64,000 nt of DNA from Anthostomella pinea. Taxonomy: Eukaryota; Ascomycota; Sordariomycetes; Xylariales; Xylariaceae. The first letter of the stretch is position 1. The number at the start of each line of letters is the position of its first letter. The stretch is from assembly GCA_963556695.1 (NCBI GenBank), contig CAUWAG010000004.1, positions 3,658,001-3,722,000 on the forward strand, given 5' to 3'. The position numbers and the translations under genes are program-made. The notes under the pieces were generated by a model, which was not told the DNA's origin, made no database searches, and was given only the letters and a program-made list of their open reading frames with translations. This document shows, piece after piece, positions 51,801-64,000 of the stretch.

Positions 51801-52898
51801 AATGATGAAATACTATGAGTTATATAATTTTTAACGTAAAATGCGCTATCGGGGTTGTGTTAATAAATTACGTTACCTTACTATTAAATCCTGTAGTTTA
51901 GATTAATTTAAATCTCTGAATATTATTAATTTAAATTATTTTAAGACCTTTATTACGAACATTAAGTTTATAAATGAAAACATATTTCCATCTCTAATTA
52001 TAAACCATTCAAAAACCATTGGTTAATTATCATATAATCGACTAAAGATAGATTGCCTTTCAAAAATTATGTAAGATAATTAGAAGAAATCTTTTTACAT
52101 ATATCAATGCCTAACGCCAAAATTAAATGTTATCTTTTAAATAAGCATCTACTCTTTCAAAGGTTAATCTTTTAATTCTTTTTCAACAACATATCAAACG
52201 ATTAAAGCACTTATAACTCTTATAATACAGTCAATTGAAGCAATTTTAATCTTCTCGTATTCGGTTTTAGGGGGAAAAATTAAGTTTTAATAACTTTACT
52301 CGTAATGAATAAAACATTATCTTTTAAACATTAAAGCTTAAGTCTTGTTATAAGATAGCTTTACGTATATTTTCTTACTATTTGCAATGATACTAGCCAC
52401 TTAAATACTATAATAATGGATAATGCCAATACTTATTCTATGATTTCTTTTAAAAGCAAGTTAAAAAAATCACTTAACCTTTAAAATTGCGTTTTAAATC
52501 TTAAAATCTTGTTACTTATTTTTCGCTTAAGACTTTTTTATAAAGTCTAAGAAGATTACGCTTTCAATGATTGTAAAAGTAAACATAAGAATAAAACTAG
52601 TCAAAACCTACGGTATTATTACAAGATTAATTAAAAACTTCAAAGCAATAATAAACGACTTTCAATTATTGATTTTTTTGGGGGGAAAAGGCTTGAAAGG
52701 GTAAGAAATAAGTAGAACGCTTTTAATCGCTAAAAAGTAAAGGAAAAAAGTCTTAACTAGTAAAAGTGCTAAATTCGAATAAAAACATATAAATAATACC
52801 GAGAATTTAGCTTACAAGCATTTTACGAAAAGTTATAAGAAACCTTTTTCAAATATCGATTTTCTAATTAGATTTTGAACCTTAGACACAATTTTAAA
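45881..52898. other. AT-rich, nothing firmly recognised
   Basis: No genes. A short aaaaccg repeat and a CGCCGT / ACGGCG inverted pair lie near 48970-49020, and a possible inverted-repeat-element end lies near 48461-48473. Confidence 0.5.
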
Positions 52899-52996
52899 CT
52901 TTAACAAATCGTTTATAAGTTACGTTAGCTCTATTATAATAATAACTTTAACAAATCGTTTATAAGTTACGGTAGCTCTATTATAATTAATAACTT
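52899..52996. repeat. Direct tandem duplication, unit about 48 bp, two copies
   Basis: The segment ctttaacaaatcgtttataa...agctctattataat is repeated back to back with one or two differences. Confidence 0.85.
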
Positions 52997-54720
52997 TATC
53001 GCTTATAATGATAAAAAAAAAATTTCAACGCTTTTAAGAAAGACTTATAACGAAAATAATGATAATTAAAAAACTATCGTTAACGTCGTAATTATTTTTA
53101 AAGGCAATCAATAACTTACTTTAACTACGCACTTTACATTTTAAAAGATTTATAACCCAATTCATTATATGTTATAACCTTAAATATATCTATTACAAAT
53201 ATTGATACCAATTTGGTTTAAAGCTTTGTTATTAATATTTAGAAAAGGGACTTTTTTTTCCTTATGTTAACGTGAATATGATGAAAGCTATGGAATGTAG
53301 CGTAATTTCTGATACCTTGAGAAAAATTAACGGTAAAATGGTATTTATATGGTTTAAATATTTACCTCATATAAAAATATTTTCTTCATCTTTTCAACAA
53401 GCGTTTCAATTAAATAGGAACTAATATTTAAAGTAACTGTTTTGTTAGTTTTAAGTTTATCATTTTCAATATTCCGATCGTTATTTATATTAATGATACC
53501 AGTTAAGGTTTAAAAATACTTAAATCTTTTCCGACTATACGGTAAAGATTTTAAAGTAGCTTATAAAGCTTTTTATTCTTTAATACCGCCGCTTATATTG
53601 TTATAATAAGTAACGGTTAATATAAATTATGAAAATAAGTATGAAGGCCTTTTTTAATTTTAACAATATTAAAAACATTTTACATCAAGCTCGTAACAAA
53701 ATAAAGGCTTATAGGATCGATTTATAAAACTTTAAAAAGCGCGCGAAATATATTCACGACATATTTAGGCTAATCTAAGAAATCTAAACCGTATTATAAT
53801 GGACGGTAATAAATATCTTACCTTTTTTATAAATAATAATAGCCGTTTTAAAACCGTTAAAGCTTAAGTTTGTTTCAATAAACAAATCACGTGCGTATAA
53901 GTAAAGTTTAAAAGTTAAAGGTTTAATAAAAATAGGCTTATTCGAAAAGGTCGTATTTTATGTTTTAATAACGAAAAAAAGTTTAACAAAAAACAAATAA
54001 AAGCCTTTTATATTATCAAAGCTCTTAAGCTAATCTATTTTACGTTTATTAATTAATATATAAACGGCGTTATTGAGTAGAAACTCAACTTTACAAAATA
54101 TTGCGTTACGATTAAATATACGCTTATTTCCACGGGTTTTGAGAATCAAATCATAACAATTATAACGGTTATAACTAATAGAACGAAATAATTAATTTTA
54201 AACTCTAACATTTAGCAAACAATATTGATTTGTATTTGATTTTATTGAAAAAAAAAGCTTACTTGAACTTATCTTCGCATCTTTAAAAGCCGTTCTTCCG
54301 TATATATCGATGTTTACTTTTATATAAAAGGTAAAAAATATTAAAGGGCAAGCAAGTAGAAACAAAATTATTAAATAATAAAAATATGTAAAACTATGTT
54401 ATGTTGATAAGAAATAAAGTTTTTTGGAGAAACATATGTTAAAAATATAACTTTAATAGGGTTTAAAATTTTAGTAGACTTTGTACGATATTTTTTTTTG
54501 GCAATATAAAAACATCTTTGTTTTCTTTATAAAGAATTTAACGTATATTTCTACATAGAATAATAGTGGTATTAAAAAGATCTTTCATAAGATTTATTCA
54601 AATATATTGACAAATTAAAAACAATTTAAAAGACTCCTTAAAACAAACCAGAATTTTTTTGATAGAAAGAAATTTGTGTTTGAAACTTGTTGTACCTAGA
54701 TTTTTTATATTCCAAATAAG
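52997..54720. other. AT-rich, nothing recognised
   Basis: TA-rich DNA without coding frames or repeats of note. Confidence 0.5.
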
Positions 54721-54852
54721 TCAAATTAATAAATCAAATTAATAAATCAAATTAATAAATCAAATTAATAAATCAAATTAATAAATCAAATTAATAAATC
54801 AAATTTAAAATCAAGTTTAAAATCAAGTTTAAAATCAAGTTTAAAATCAAAG
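54721..54852. repeat. Minisatellite: 13-bp unit (aaattaataaatc) passing into 12-bp unit (aagtttaaaatc)
   Basis: About six perfect copies of the 13-base unit are followed by about four copies of the related 12-base unit. The perfect copies show that the array is young compared with its surroundings. Confidence 0.9.
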
Positions 54853-56383
54853 TCGAAATCGAAATCAAAATAACAATTTCAAAACAAGTAACTTTTAAAA
54901 CTTTTATACTTACTTCAAATATGACGCTTCAAAATTTGCACGATCTTTTCAAGCATAATATAATTTATTATAAAACCTTAACGAAACATTAATCATTTGA
55001 ACGTTACTATACTACCTAATCTATATATTAAATATTAAACAACGTATAAAAAGGTTGATTTTAAAGAAATCCTTTGAAAGCTTAAAACCCACATTTAAAT
55101 GTAAGTTAAAGTGTAGGTCAAATAAGAGGCATTTAGTTAACAATAAATAAACATCTAAAAAGGGTTATTAATTAATAATTTTAGTAAGTTAAAGGCGCGG
55201 ATTTATTTATATCTGATGTTTTTACTGATAAAAATATTAATTATAATACATCGGCTATTAACACCATTTAAATAATAAGCTACACTAACCCTGTACAAGT
55301 ACATAATCTCCCTTTACTTTCGTACTAAATCGCATATTTTCCAAGTTTCAATAATTAAAGTACTAAAAACCCCACTTTTTAAAAAACTAAAGCGTTATTT
55401 TAGGATTTATTTGAGTTTGCAATTTTAGTTTGGCTTTTAACCACGTACTAGAGACAATAATATACAGTTTCTGAAAAGGGTTTTATTTAAAAAACCGGAT
55501 TTGAATAAATGAAATTACAGAAAATCGAATAATTCCTTTTTGTTTTATTAAAAATCTGTTTAGCTTTTGAAGAAATAATAACCTTGATAAAAAGTGGTTT
55601 TCACTATATATCTATACCAGTTATTAAGATATATCGCGTTAATATATGTGAAAAAGGAAGCTATGAAATAAATCGTCATTAAAAACATCAAACATTTTAC
55701 ATATTAACTTAAGTTGTATATATATAATAATCTTAAACTTAATAATCGTATATTACTTTGTATTGTATATAAGTAATTTCATATGCTTAATACAACGTAT
55801 ATAAGTATGAGACATTACAAACGAAAGGTATCGATAAAAAGTATTAATTATTTGTCAAATATGTTATGAAGAAAAAGAAAAAGATTATTTGATTATAATA
55901 TAATCATTAACTCATATACTAGAAGTTTTCTTTTCATGATAACCTTCAAAGTAGTAACGTTATTACGTCTTGAATATAAAAATTGAAGTTGAATATAGGG
56001 CCTTATCGTAAACTTTTACGAGGTTGATATAATGTATGTTGATAAAACTCATAATAACGAAATTTTGATTTATAATATAAATTAATTCTATAACTATATA
56101 TTTCAACGGAAATTTTTAAAAAATACAGCTTTATATAATAGGGTTTTTTGTTTTGTTTTGTTTTCTAACGCTTCTTCTAACAAGATGTTTTAAAAAAGTA
56201 TTAAATTACTTAACCTTTAATACTGCTGTAAATAAATAAGTAGTACATATATATATATATATAAGCCGTTCGAATTTTTAAGAGTAAGGGTTTTTTTTTT
56301 TTGATAACTGGTTGTAAATCAATGAAATGATTATTAAACTTATTACAAACTATATAGATAAGTAGTTGTAGTCTATATCAAGG
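54853..56383. other. AT-rich, nothing recognised
   Basis: Only short (TA)n and T runs, for example near 56250-56262. Confidence 0.5.
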
Positions 56384-56475
56384 TTTAAGTTTTAAAAGAT
56401 TTAAGTTTTAAAAGATGTAAGTTTTAAAAGATTTAAGTTTTAAAAGATTTAAGTGTTAAAAGATTTAAATTTTAA
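56384..56475. repeat. Minisatellite, 16-bp unit (tttaagttttaaaaga), about five copies
   Basis: Back-to-back copies with single-base differences. Confidence 0.85.
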
Positions 56476-59400
56476 CTTTTTAAAAATGTATTAAATATAA
56501 ATTTAAAGGATATTAACTGGTTTTGAAACGTAGGAATAGTTTATACTAGTTTTTCAGAAAATATGCATTTTAATTAAAAATGATAAGCCTAAAAAATATT
56601 TGATCAGGCCATATAAAGCAAGTTAAGAACAATGTTAATTTTAGTAAATTCAAAATGTTTGAAATTTATAATTACACGAGAAAATAAAGCAACAAGCAAC
56701 AAAACAATAGAAAATGCTTTTCAAATAAGTTGGTAATTCCTTTTTACGTATATAATATACGTTAATATGAATTACGATACTCTTCTTCAAGTATAATTCA
56801 TAACAAGTTTTACCGAAAACTATCAAAATGTTATTAAATTTCTACGTATTGTTTAAATAGTATTAATAGTTTTTAATAAGATATTAAATATTTTAAAAAG
56901 GTCATAATTATCGAAAATATAACAATTTAAGCCTTCTTAAAATGATAATTCTAACTTGACTTTTAAACAAACGTCAGAGAATTATTCATATATTCTATAT
57001 TTTAAATAACAAATAGCTTATTTATTAAATACGTTAAGAGCTTCTTAATTATTATAAAAAAAAGCTATAAAGGTAAATATATAGGTTTGTAAAAGCTATT
57101 AACGACGCTCTTTTAATTGAAAGCCTTTTTTTTGATTCAAAACTAAAAGGCTAATTACGATACTTTTTTTAAAAAAACTCGGCCTCGTTATCTAAGTTTG
57201 ATCGCTAGCTCTTAGTATAGCAGAACGGTACGAAGAAATAACATATAAATAGGCGTATGAAAAACTTAAAATTAATGAAATCGGAACTATATAGAGTTAG
57301 ATTAAAAAAATTAATAAATAGGCTTATAAGATTATTTGAATAAGTGAAATTTTTTTTTTTTTTTTTTTAAAAATAAAGCTTTCAATTCATATCATACCAA
57401 GTAACATTATAAAACTAAATGTGTTTATTTGACGTTATAAGTGGACATAAAACATAAGATGATAGATGAATAAAGTAACGGCTGATAAGCAGTTAGATTT
57501 AGTTAAAGTAAATAGTTAAAAGATGAAAAAGTAAAAGTATTAAAATGGTGGCTTTTAAGGTAATAAATAAGGCTTTATTCACTAGTAGATTAATAAATAA
57601 GCGAACTTTTGTACTTGAGTATAAACTGAATATTCAATCTAATTTTCTAACCCGATAAACGATTACGCAATTAATTTACCTTAATTTCTAAGCCTATACT
57701 TAACCTCAAACTATAACATTAGCCTTTTTTTTTTGTTAAACAATATTTTTTATCATTCGTTTCTACATTGTTATAAACATAAACCGTAAAAAAATATCTG
57801 CGAAAAGTTGATTATATCGTATTTATTATGAATATAGCTTTTGATTGATTATTATAGAATGAATATATGAATAAGTATAATTTTAACAGATTTATTTGTT
57901 TATAATCTTAAGTTTTTTTACACCACGTTTATATATAAGTATAAAGAACTTGAAATTTATATCGTAAAGTATTCATAGTCTTTAATAAAATTCCAATAAA
58001 ATTAAGCCCGTTAATTGTCAATACATAGTTTTAACTAAATAAATAAATAAAAAAGATCTTTATATTAGCTAAACAATAAATGTTTTGTAAAAATACCAGC
58101 TTTATTTATAAAATCATACTTTCCGATTTAATAGTGAAGTTTATGAATTGAAAAAAAATTAAAAAAATTTATTAAACAAGTTTTTTCAATATAACGCTAT
58201 ATTTTGTATTGATTCTTTGTAATAAATCATTTTAAAATATATATTCTTAAACGCGAAAATACGCTATCATAACTATATTAAAAAAACTATAGTACTTCAC
58301 CATTAAATTCCGCGACTGGGTTTGGTTTGATTCTTTATTTTCTATTAGTTTTAAAAGATTAAAAGATTTTTACTCTAACCTTTGGATTTACAAATAAACA
58401 CATATATATGTCAATATTAACGAAATGCGTTTGAAAAACTATTATTGATTATTATATGGTTAAATAAAACAAGGGTTTTTAAAAACTTGTATTGAAAATG
58501 AAATAGTATGTTTTCATATATATTATAATCAATGCCGATATTAGTCTTGTTTTTTAAAATGAATATTATGTTTTTATAAGTTCATCTTTTAATTTATTTT
58601 CTGTAAGCTTCTAAACGTTGAAAGCCTTGACGGCTTTAAAAGAAAGTTCGAACTTTTTGATTTCCTTTATACTTGATTTTAAATAGCTATTCGAAGCTTT
58701 GATAATATCCTTTATTATAAATAAAAAACTATTGTTTCAGAATTAAAGCTTGTTTTTTCATAGGAAAGGCTTTCGAAAAAGATCTTAACTACTCAAGTAT
58801 TATGAAAATAAACAAGATTGAAGGTTTGTTCTATTTTTCTTACTAAAAAAAAGTTGAAAAGTTGGAAATTAAGGTTTAAAATGTTATTTTAAACATTAAA
58901 AGTATTGCTTTTATCCTTTAATAATACCTTTATCTTATGGAAAAAAGTATTTATCAATAATTGTAACAATAAATCTACGTATAAAATTAGTAAATTTTAT
59001 AATATTGTTTTATCCTTTACATAGATTCCTTTTAATAAAACCTTTTAAATAACAGTTTAATGGGTTTAATTTATGTTTTCTTCCGCCTCATACTTATAAG
59101 GCTAATAAATTTAAGATTGAAAGTGAAGAGAAACTCGTTTAAGATATTGATAATTTATCGATCTGTTTTATTCTTATTTTTATGAACATTCTGATAATTC
59201 TTGAAAGTAGTTTGAGATATCATTACTAATTCTTAAAATAATGTTTTCCAACCTATAATGTATAATATAAAGTAATAGATAATTAAAAGCCGTTGTATTA
59301 AAACAACTAAAAGTTTAATATGTTTTTTGATTGTTGTTTATAAAATGATTGATGTAATTTTTTAACTTTTATAGAATAAGAAAAAATACGTTTTGAAATT

Positions 59401-61616
59401 TGATTATAAATAGTTTATTAGTAATAAAAACTGCATTATAAATAAAACCTCTAAGAAAAATCTACTCTATAATTGGTCACGTATTAGCTTTTAAATAAGT
59501 AAAACTAAATTCTTTTTCGCAACAAGTTTTCCTGATATTATAAAATTTATCTTTGAATATAGTAATACTTTTTAATTTTTAATTTTTATAAGAAGTTATA
59601 TAAGGGTTAAAATGAGGTGTAGATTAAGAACGTGAAGGCTTTTCATTCGAATCTTATCAATAGTTTTAATGAAACTAATCGCTTTTCTAAAACGTAGTTT
59701 AATGCTTTCATCAACCGTTTTTAATTATTATATATTAAGTTATTATATATTACTTATTTTCTATCACCTACGTACGAACTATATTAAAGTATATATTCAA
59801 ACTATTATCATATTTAGCACGGCTTTTAAGAAAGTATTTATACTTGATAAACCTTTGAAACGTGTTTAAAGAGCTTCAAATAGCTTCAAAACGTTAAATA
59901 TTAAATTTATTTATAATGTTACTATTTAAATAGGCAGGCGGTACGTTGCGTTTTATAGCGACATTTATTTACTTTAACCCAAATTTAAGTATACATATGT
60001 TTAACTGCCGTATATATGCCTTTTTAACCGATAAGATTTTCCATATTTATACAACTTTTAGTTTTAAAGACTTAATACTTTACAAATAGCTATGAATAAC
60101 CATGTAAGTAAGACCTTGTTTATAACTAGCTTTTATTCATAACGATTTCCTTATTAAAATCAGCCAACTTTTACTAGTTATAATAAATCTATTAAAACAA
60201 TTACTAACTTACTTCTCTAAGTATTAAGAAATATATACCTTATTTTTCAATAATAATAAGTAAGTTTAGCGTTAAATTTTATTTCGCGCTATGTATATTC
60301 TCATCATCGTAAAAAAATATTGCTAATAATAAGTTTTAATCTTCTAAAAGAAAGGATTATAGTTTTTAAATATTATTACCTCTGTTACTTTACTAACCTA
60401 TATAAGAATATTATATAGTAGATTTCTTCGTTGTAAAATATATAATAACAACACCATCTCTATAATAATTCATAACAAAATAATTGAATGTTATAATTAT
60501 TAAAAAGCGGCAAGGTCGTTATTCTTAAATAAGCTTTATATAGTATAGACTTTACGCTTTTCGGTATTATTGAAGTTTGAATGTTATATATAAAATAAAT
60601 TTTCTCGATTACTTGAAGGGGGGTTTCGTAAAAAGATATTAAAAACGCGTCTGGAAATATTTTTTTTTTATTTTGATAAAAACCTATCAGCATATAAAAA
60701 ATAGCGTTATTTGAAAGCTTAAATTGCCCTACTATATAAGTGAAATAAATGAAATATTGTATATTTATAAAGTATATAATATAAATTTAAGATAAATAAT
60801 ATTTGAAATTATTAGTTTTAAATGGCTTATTAACTCTTAAACCTAAAAGTTATAAGTTATACATGATGTAAACATTTAAAAGCAATTAACCGCTTTAATT
60901 TATATATTGATATAAATATAAATATAACCAGCCTTTACTCCATAAATTAGATAATATCAGATACGAATAGTTAATAAACCAAAATTTTATAAGTTTAACA
61001 AAATATTTTTTTAATTATATTTTATGACGGGTTTTTATAGCTTTTCTTACATATTTTTTTACATTTTGAATCATATATTAACGTTCGTTTATTAACCATG
61101 AGTTTTAAGGGTAATAAAATATAATCAAAAAGCTTATAACTTATTTAATATAATATTATTATTTGTCAAAAGCTCATTTCTTCTATAAATCTTACATTTA
61201 TATCAATATCTATACGCTATTATCTTCGGTTAAACCATTAGAGCTAGTAATGTTATATTTTTTATATTTTATCTGTTATTTTATAGTATATAAAAAAACC
61301 TAAAATGTAAAGTTTGAACCAAAATACTCTCCTTTATACATACCTTTTTTAACGTTCACTAATAATTTATTATAACCTTTATGCTTTATTTTAATCTCGT
61401 TTTAAGCTTGTATATATTTAAGTCGATTTATTATAAAGTTTTGAATATTGAAAGGTTTAATAGAAAAATCTTTATAAATAATGTCTAGTTATAATTAAGG
61501 TTTATATGGTTACTACTTCATCGTTTCTTAATTCCGCTATTTAATCATGCTGTTTATAATATTATATAAAATGTTATAATATAATATTTCCTTTATTTAA
61601 CTCTTTTATGACGCGT
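56476..61616. other. AT-rich, nothing recognised
   Basis: No genes; an 18-20 base T run near 57350-57369. Open frames of 60-80 codons have AT-biased composition and no motif. Confidence 0.5.
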
Positions 61617-62108
61617 TGTTACGAACCAACGAACAGTGCGGCCTGATAGCAGACCTAGAAGGGACGATTGGAAACAGATTGACCAGAGAGTGGGGTGCTG
61701 ATCAGTGGAGAGATCGGAGCAACGGAGCAACGGTACACAGATCACGCGACCAGCAGAGCCTGGGTCACGTGACTAAGAATTTGGATCACTGGATCACCTT
61801 GGATCACCGGTGATCCAGGGTGGGCCACCTAATCAGTGAGGGAGAGATTGGATATATAAGGACAGACATTTCCCAACCAGATAGATAGACAGTCTTTACC
61901 TCAGTGATCAATCTAAGCATCTTAGCCAACCCTAAGGTGGGAGAAATCTCCTGACGACTCGATTACACAGTGAACCCAGTTCAGACCAAGCCCCAGCATC
62001 AGAGTGTCTTCTAGTTGACAGAAGCCTCTATCGTCCTTTGTGTTGACTTACCTCAGAACATAAACCCTATGGAACCCTTTAGCCTTATAGGTTAGACGGC
62101 TCGTCACA
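61617..62108 (+). mobile_element. Solo LTR, family D, 492 bp
   Basis: Starts TGTTACGAACCAACG and ends GGCTCGTCACA. It matches the family D copy at 24150-24619 (opposite orientation) over most of its right half, including atctcctgacgactcga, cagaagcctctatcgtcctt and gttgacttacctcagaacat. It has the TATATAAGG box near 61852. The flanking 5-mers (cgcgt and ctttt) do not match, so this copy either lost its duplication or arose by recombination. Confidence 0.8.
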
Positions 62109-62649
62109 CTTTTTATGATGAGGTTACTAAAATATATTAGCTATCAAAAGTTACCGATAACGATGTTTCAAAGTATTTTAATAAAAAGCCGATGTTATTT
62201 ATAAAATAGATTATTATAAACTTGTTCATAAAATATTATCAGCTTATTAAAATACTTATATTTTGAAATACCGATAAATTATTTTTATATTAGTTATATA
62301 ATTAGAAGATTAATTTGTTTTAAATATTATATTACTTATTGTCCGTATTTACTCTTATAGTTTGAAAGAGCTTTTACTTATATAGAAAACCTTTAATACT
62401 TATTTTAATAAAGGCTTTATTAAATTTTATTTTATTTTACTTTATTAAAATGCTAAGCGGTAACATATACATTCATATCAATTACTATAAATTTGATAAC
62501 GTTATAGTTAAAAATCGGTACTTTAATTTTTATATCCAAAAAACTTTCGATGCTTTTTTTAAGGTAAATCCTTTTATTAAGTTCGATATTATAATGGCGT
62601 TTAATCACTTTTAGATCGCTTCAAAAAAGAAGTGGAAAATAGCCTTCAT
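62109..62649. other. AT-rich, nothing recognised
   Basis: Spacer between two LTR islands; no frames. Confidence 0.5.
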
Positions 62650-63103
62650 TGTCACGATGCCTGCGGCATTGTGTGGGAATCTGGTGTTGTATTTCGAAAA
62701 TAACAAGGTGAGGAAGGAAAGGGAAGCCAGCCAAGGTGTTATGCCTTTGTGGTAGCGGAACCAGAACAGAGATCTATCACAAGTCTCGGTTGGGATGATC
62801 TGTATTCTGGTTGGTGCTTGGTTAAGTTCGGATGGGAAGGGATCCCATCCGAGAAGTATCTAAATACCTAAATTACAGTGGGTTGGTTCCTGTCACCCCT
62901 GGGGCTGCCATCCCAGGTAACCTTATCGTAGAACGCCCTGGATAACAGGAGATCGGATAAGGTACTGGTAGCTGGATCCAGTGGCTGGGATCCACAGTGT
63001 GGTGCGTACACCCACCTTATGCAGTGGTCCCTTTCTTATCTAATCTACACGTGACCTGATGACTCAGCATCCAGCCAGGTGGAAACAGCTGTACACCGTC
63101 ACA
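62650..63103 (-). mobile_element. Solo LTR, family B long form, 454 bp
   Basis: On the minus strand it starts TGTGACGGTGTACAG and ends GGCATCGTGACA. It is the longer relative of the element at 16514-16706. The flanking 5-mers are ttcat (62645-62649) and ttgat (63104-63108), one mismatch. It contains several short inverted pairs (for example gggatcccatcc near 62840). Confidence 0.78.
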
Positions 63104-63108
63104 TTGAT

Positions 63109-63902
63109 TGTTAAGTTTAGTTTATTTAAATGTTTAATAATTAAGTTTGATATAATTAAAGCGCTTAATATACTTTAATATTACATTAATAATATTGTTC
63201 AATACTTTCAATATATACGTAACGATATATTTTTAAAAAACATTTCTATTTATCGTAAAACTTAAGCGGATTTTTATTAATACGTTTATAATATATTTTC
63301 TAGTTTTATTTAAGCCAGCTTTATTATTAATATTAGGAAGGATAAATTTAAAGATATCTAAATAAAAAATTTATGCTTTATTATTTTAACTACTGGTATT
63401 AATATAAGAATTTAAAAAGGTTTAACTATTTATAAGTAAAAACCTGTTTAGTTATTACATAAATCTCTAAATTTTATTAGCTTTGTAAATTTTTATTACT
63501 GTTTTATTAAGAGTTTTTCAAAATCGTTCAATCATTAACCGCTTTAATAAGTTGAGATCATTAATCCGGTAAACTAAACGAGGCCATTTGGTTGCGTTTT
63601 ACCGGTTTAAAAAGGCGGTTATAAAAGTACCGGTCTTCATTTATTAAAACTTTTTTGGAAAGATATCGATAGAGGTAAATGTTTCCGATTAAGCGTTAAA
63701 ATAGGTTTTTTTTAAGTAAAAAAAAAGGTTGCGTTATTTTATTATCTATTCTTCGGCGAAGTATTTTCCGGTGAAATATAATTATGAGATATATACTAAA
63801 AAGATGTTTACTATCGTTAAAGCCTTTGAAGAATAATGCTTAAAGTTTCAAGGTTATAAAGATATTATTAAGGTTATTATAAGTTATAAGAACTTTTATT
63901 AG
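63109..63902. other. AT-rich, nothing recognised
   Basis: TA-rich DNA between two LTR islands. Confidence 0.5.
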
Positions 63903-64000
63903 TGTGGGACAGGCTTGAACGATCAATCGTAATACTCGAGTATGGGGTCAAGATCATGATGTTGCTGATGGTTGGATTGGGAAGTCTAGCTGGACCTGCA
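63903..64000 (+). mobile_element. LTR-like element, family C, cut by the window end
   Basis: Starts TGTGGGACAGGCTTGAACG and matches the reverse complement of the family C island at 17139-17344 through gtctagctggacctg, at the window edge. It could be a solo LTR or the first LTR of a longer element. Confidence 0.65.

Overview
The window is nuclear DNA of a filamentous ascomycete (Pezizomycotina, probably Sordariomycetes; inferred). Genes carry short introns of about 50-90 bases with GT/AG ends and CTAAC-like branch sites. The families fit too: a fungal SAT4-type rhodopsin-domain membrane protein, a TRI101-like BAHD acyltransferase, a secreted GH43 glycosidase, Tad-like LINE remnants and pogo/Fot transposases. 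The compositional split between GC-balanced genic DNA and extremely AT-rich DNA is what repeat-induced point mutation (RIP) leaves.

Genic part (1 to about 14.86 kb). On the minus strand at the left edge is a four-exon rhodopsin-domain gene, cut by the window. Then come an intron-less BAHD acyltransferase (3837-5234, +), a two-exon secreted GH43 enzyme (6248-8078, +), a probable small six-exon gene coding for a coiled-coil protein (8717-9495, +), and a two-exon secreted Cys-rich protein (11807-12570, -). Between 10.3 and 14.9 kb the DNA is littered with young insertions. Two are 5'-truncated LINE copies with 16- and 14-bp target-site duplications (TSDs). One is a tRNA-headed SINE with a 12-bp TSD whose 3' end resembles that of the LINE. 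One is a short solo LTR with a 5-bp TSD. The SINE and the LTR interrupt a decayed DUF1810 gene. No shared pathway is evident among the intact genes.

AT-rich part (about 14.86 to 64 kb). The composition collapses right after the TSD of that solo LTR. Almost everything to the window end is TA-rich, without coding capacity and probably RIP-mutated. Inside it sit sharply bounded islands of ordinary composition. Almost all are solo LTRs with TG...CA ends, several with perfect 5-bp TSDs; several share the ends TGTGACGG...CGTGACA. One is a decayed pogo/Fot transposon (44431-45878). Other structures are a foldback-like inverted-repeat element (17689-18418), a 500-bp ATT-type microsatellite (28255-28756), several minisatellites, and a RIP-degraded relic of the same transposase class (33869-34156). 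The block could be an AT isochore or part of a regional centromere; sequence alone cannot decide.

The best candidate for something new is the SINE/LINE pair together with the set of very short solo LTRs that remain free of RIP inside RIP-mutated DNA.
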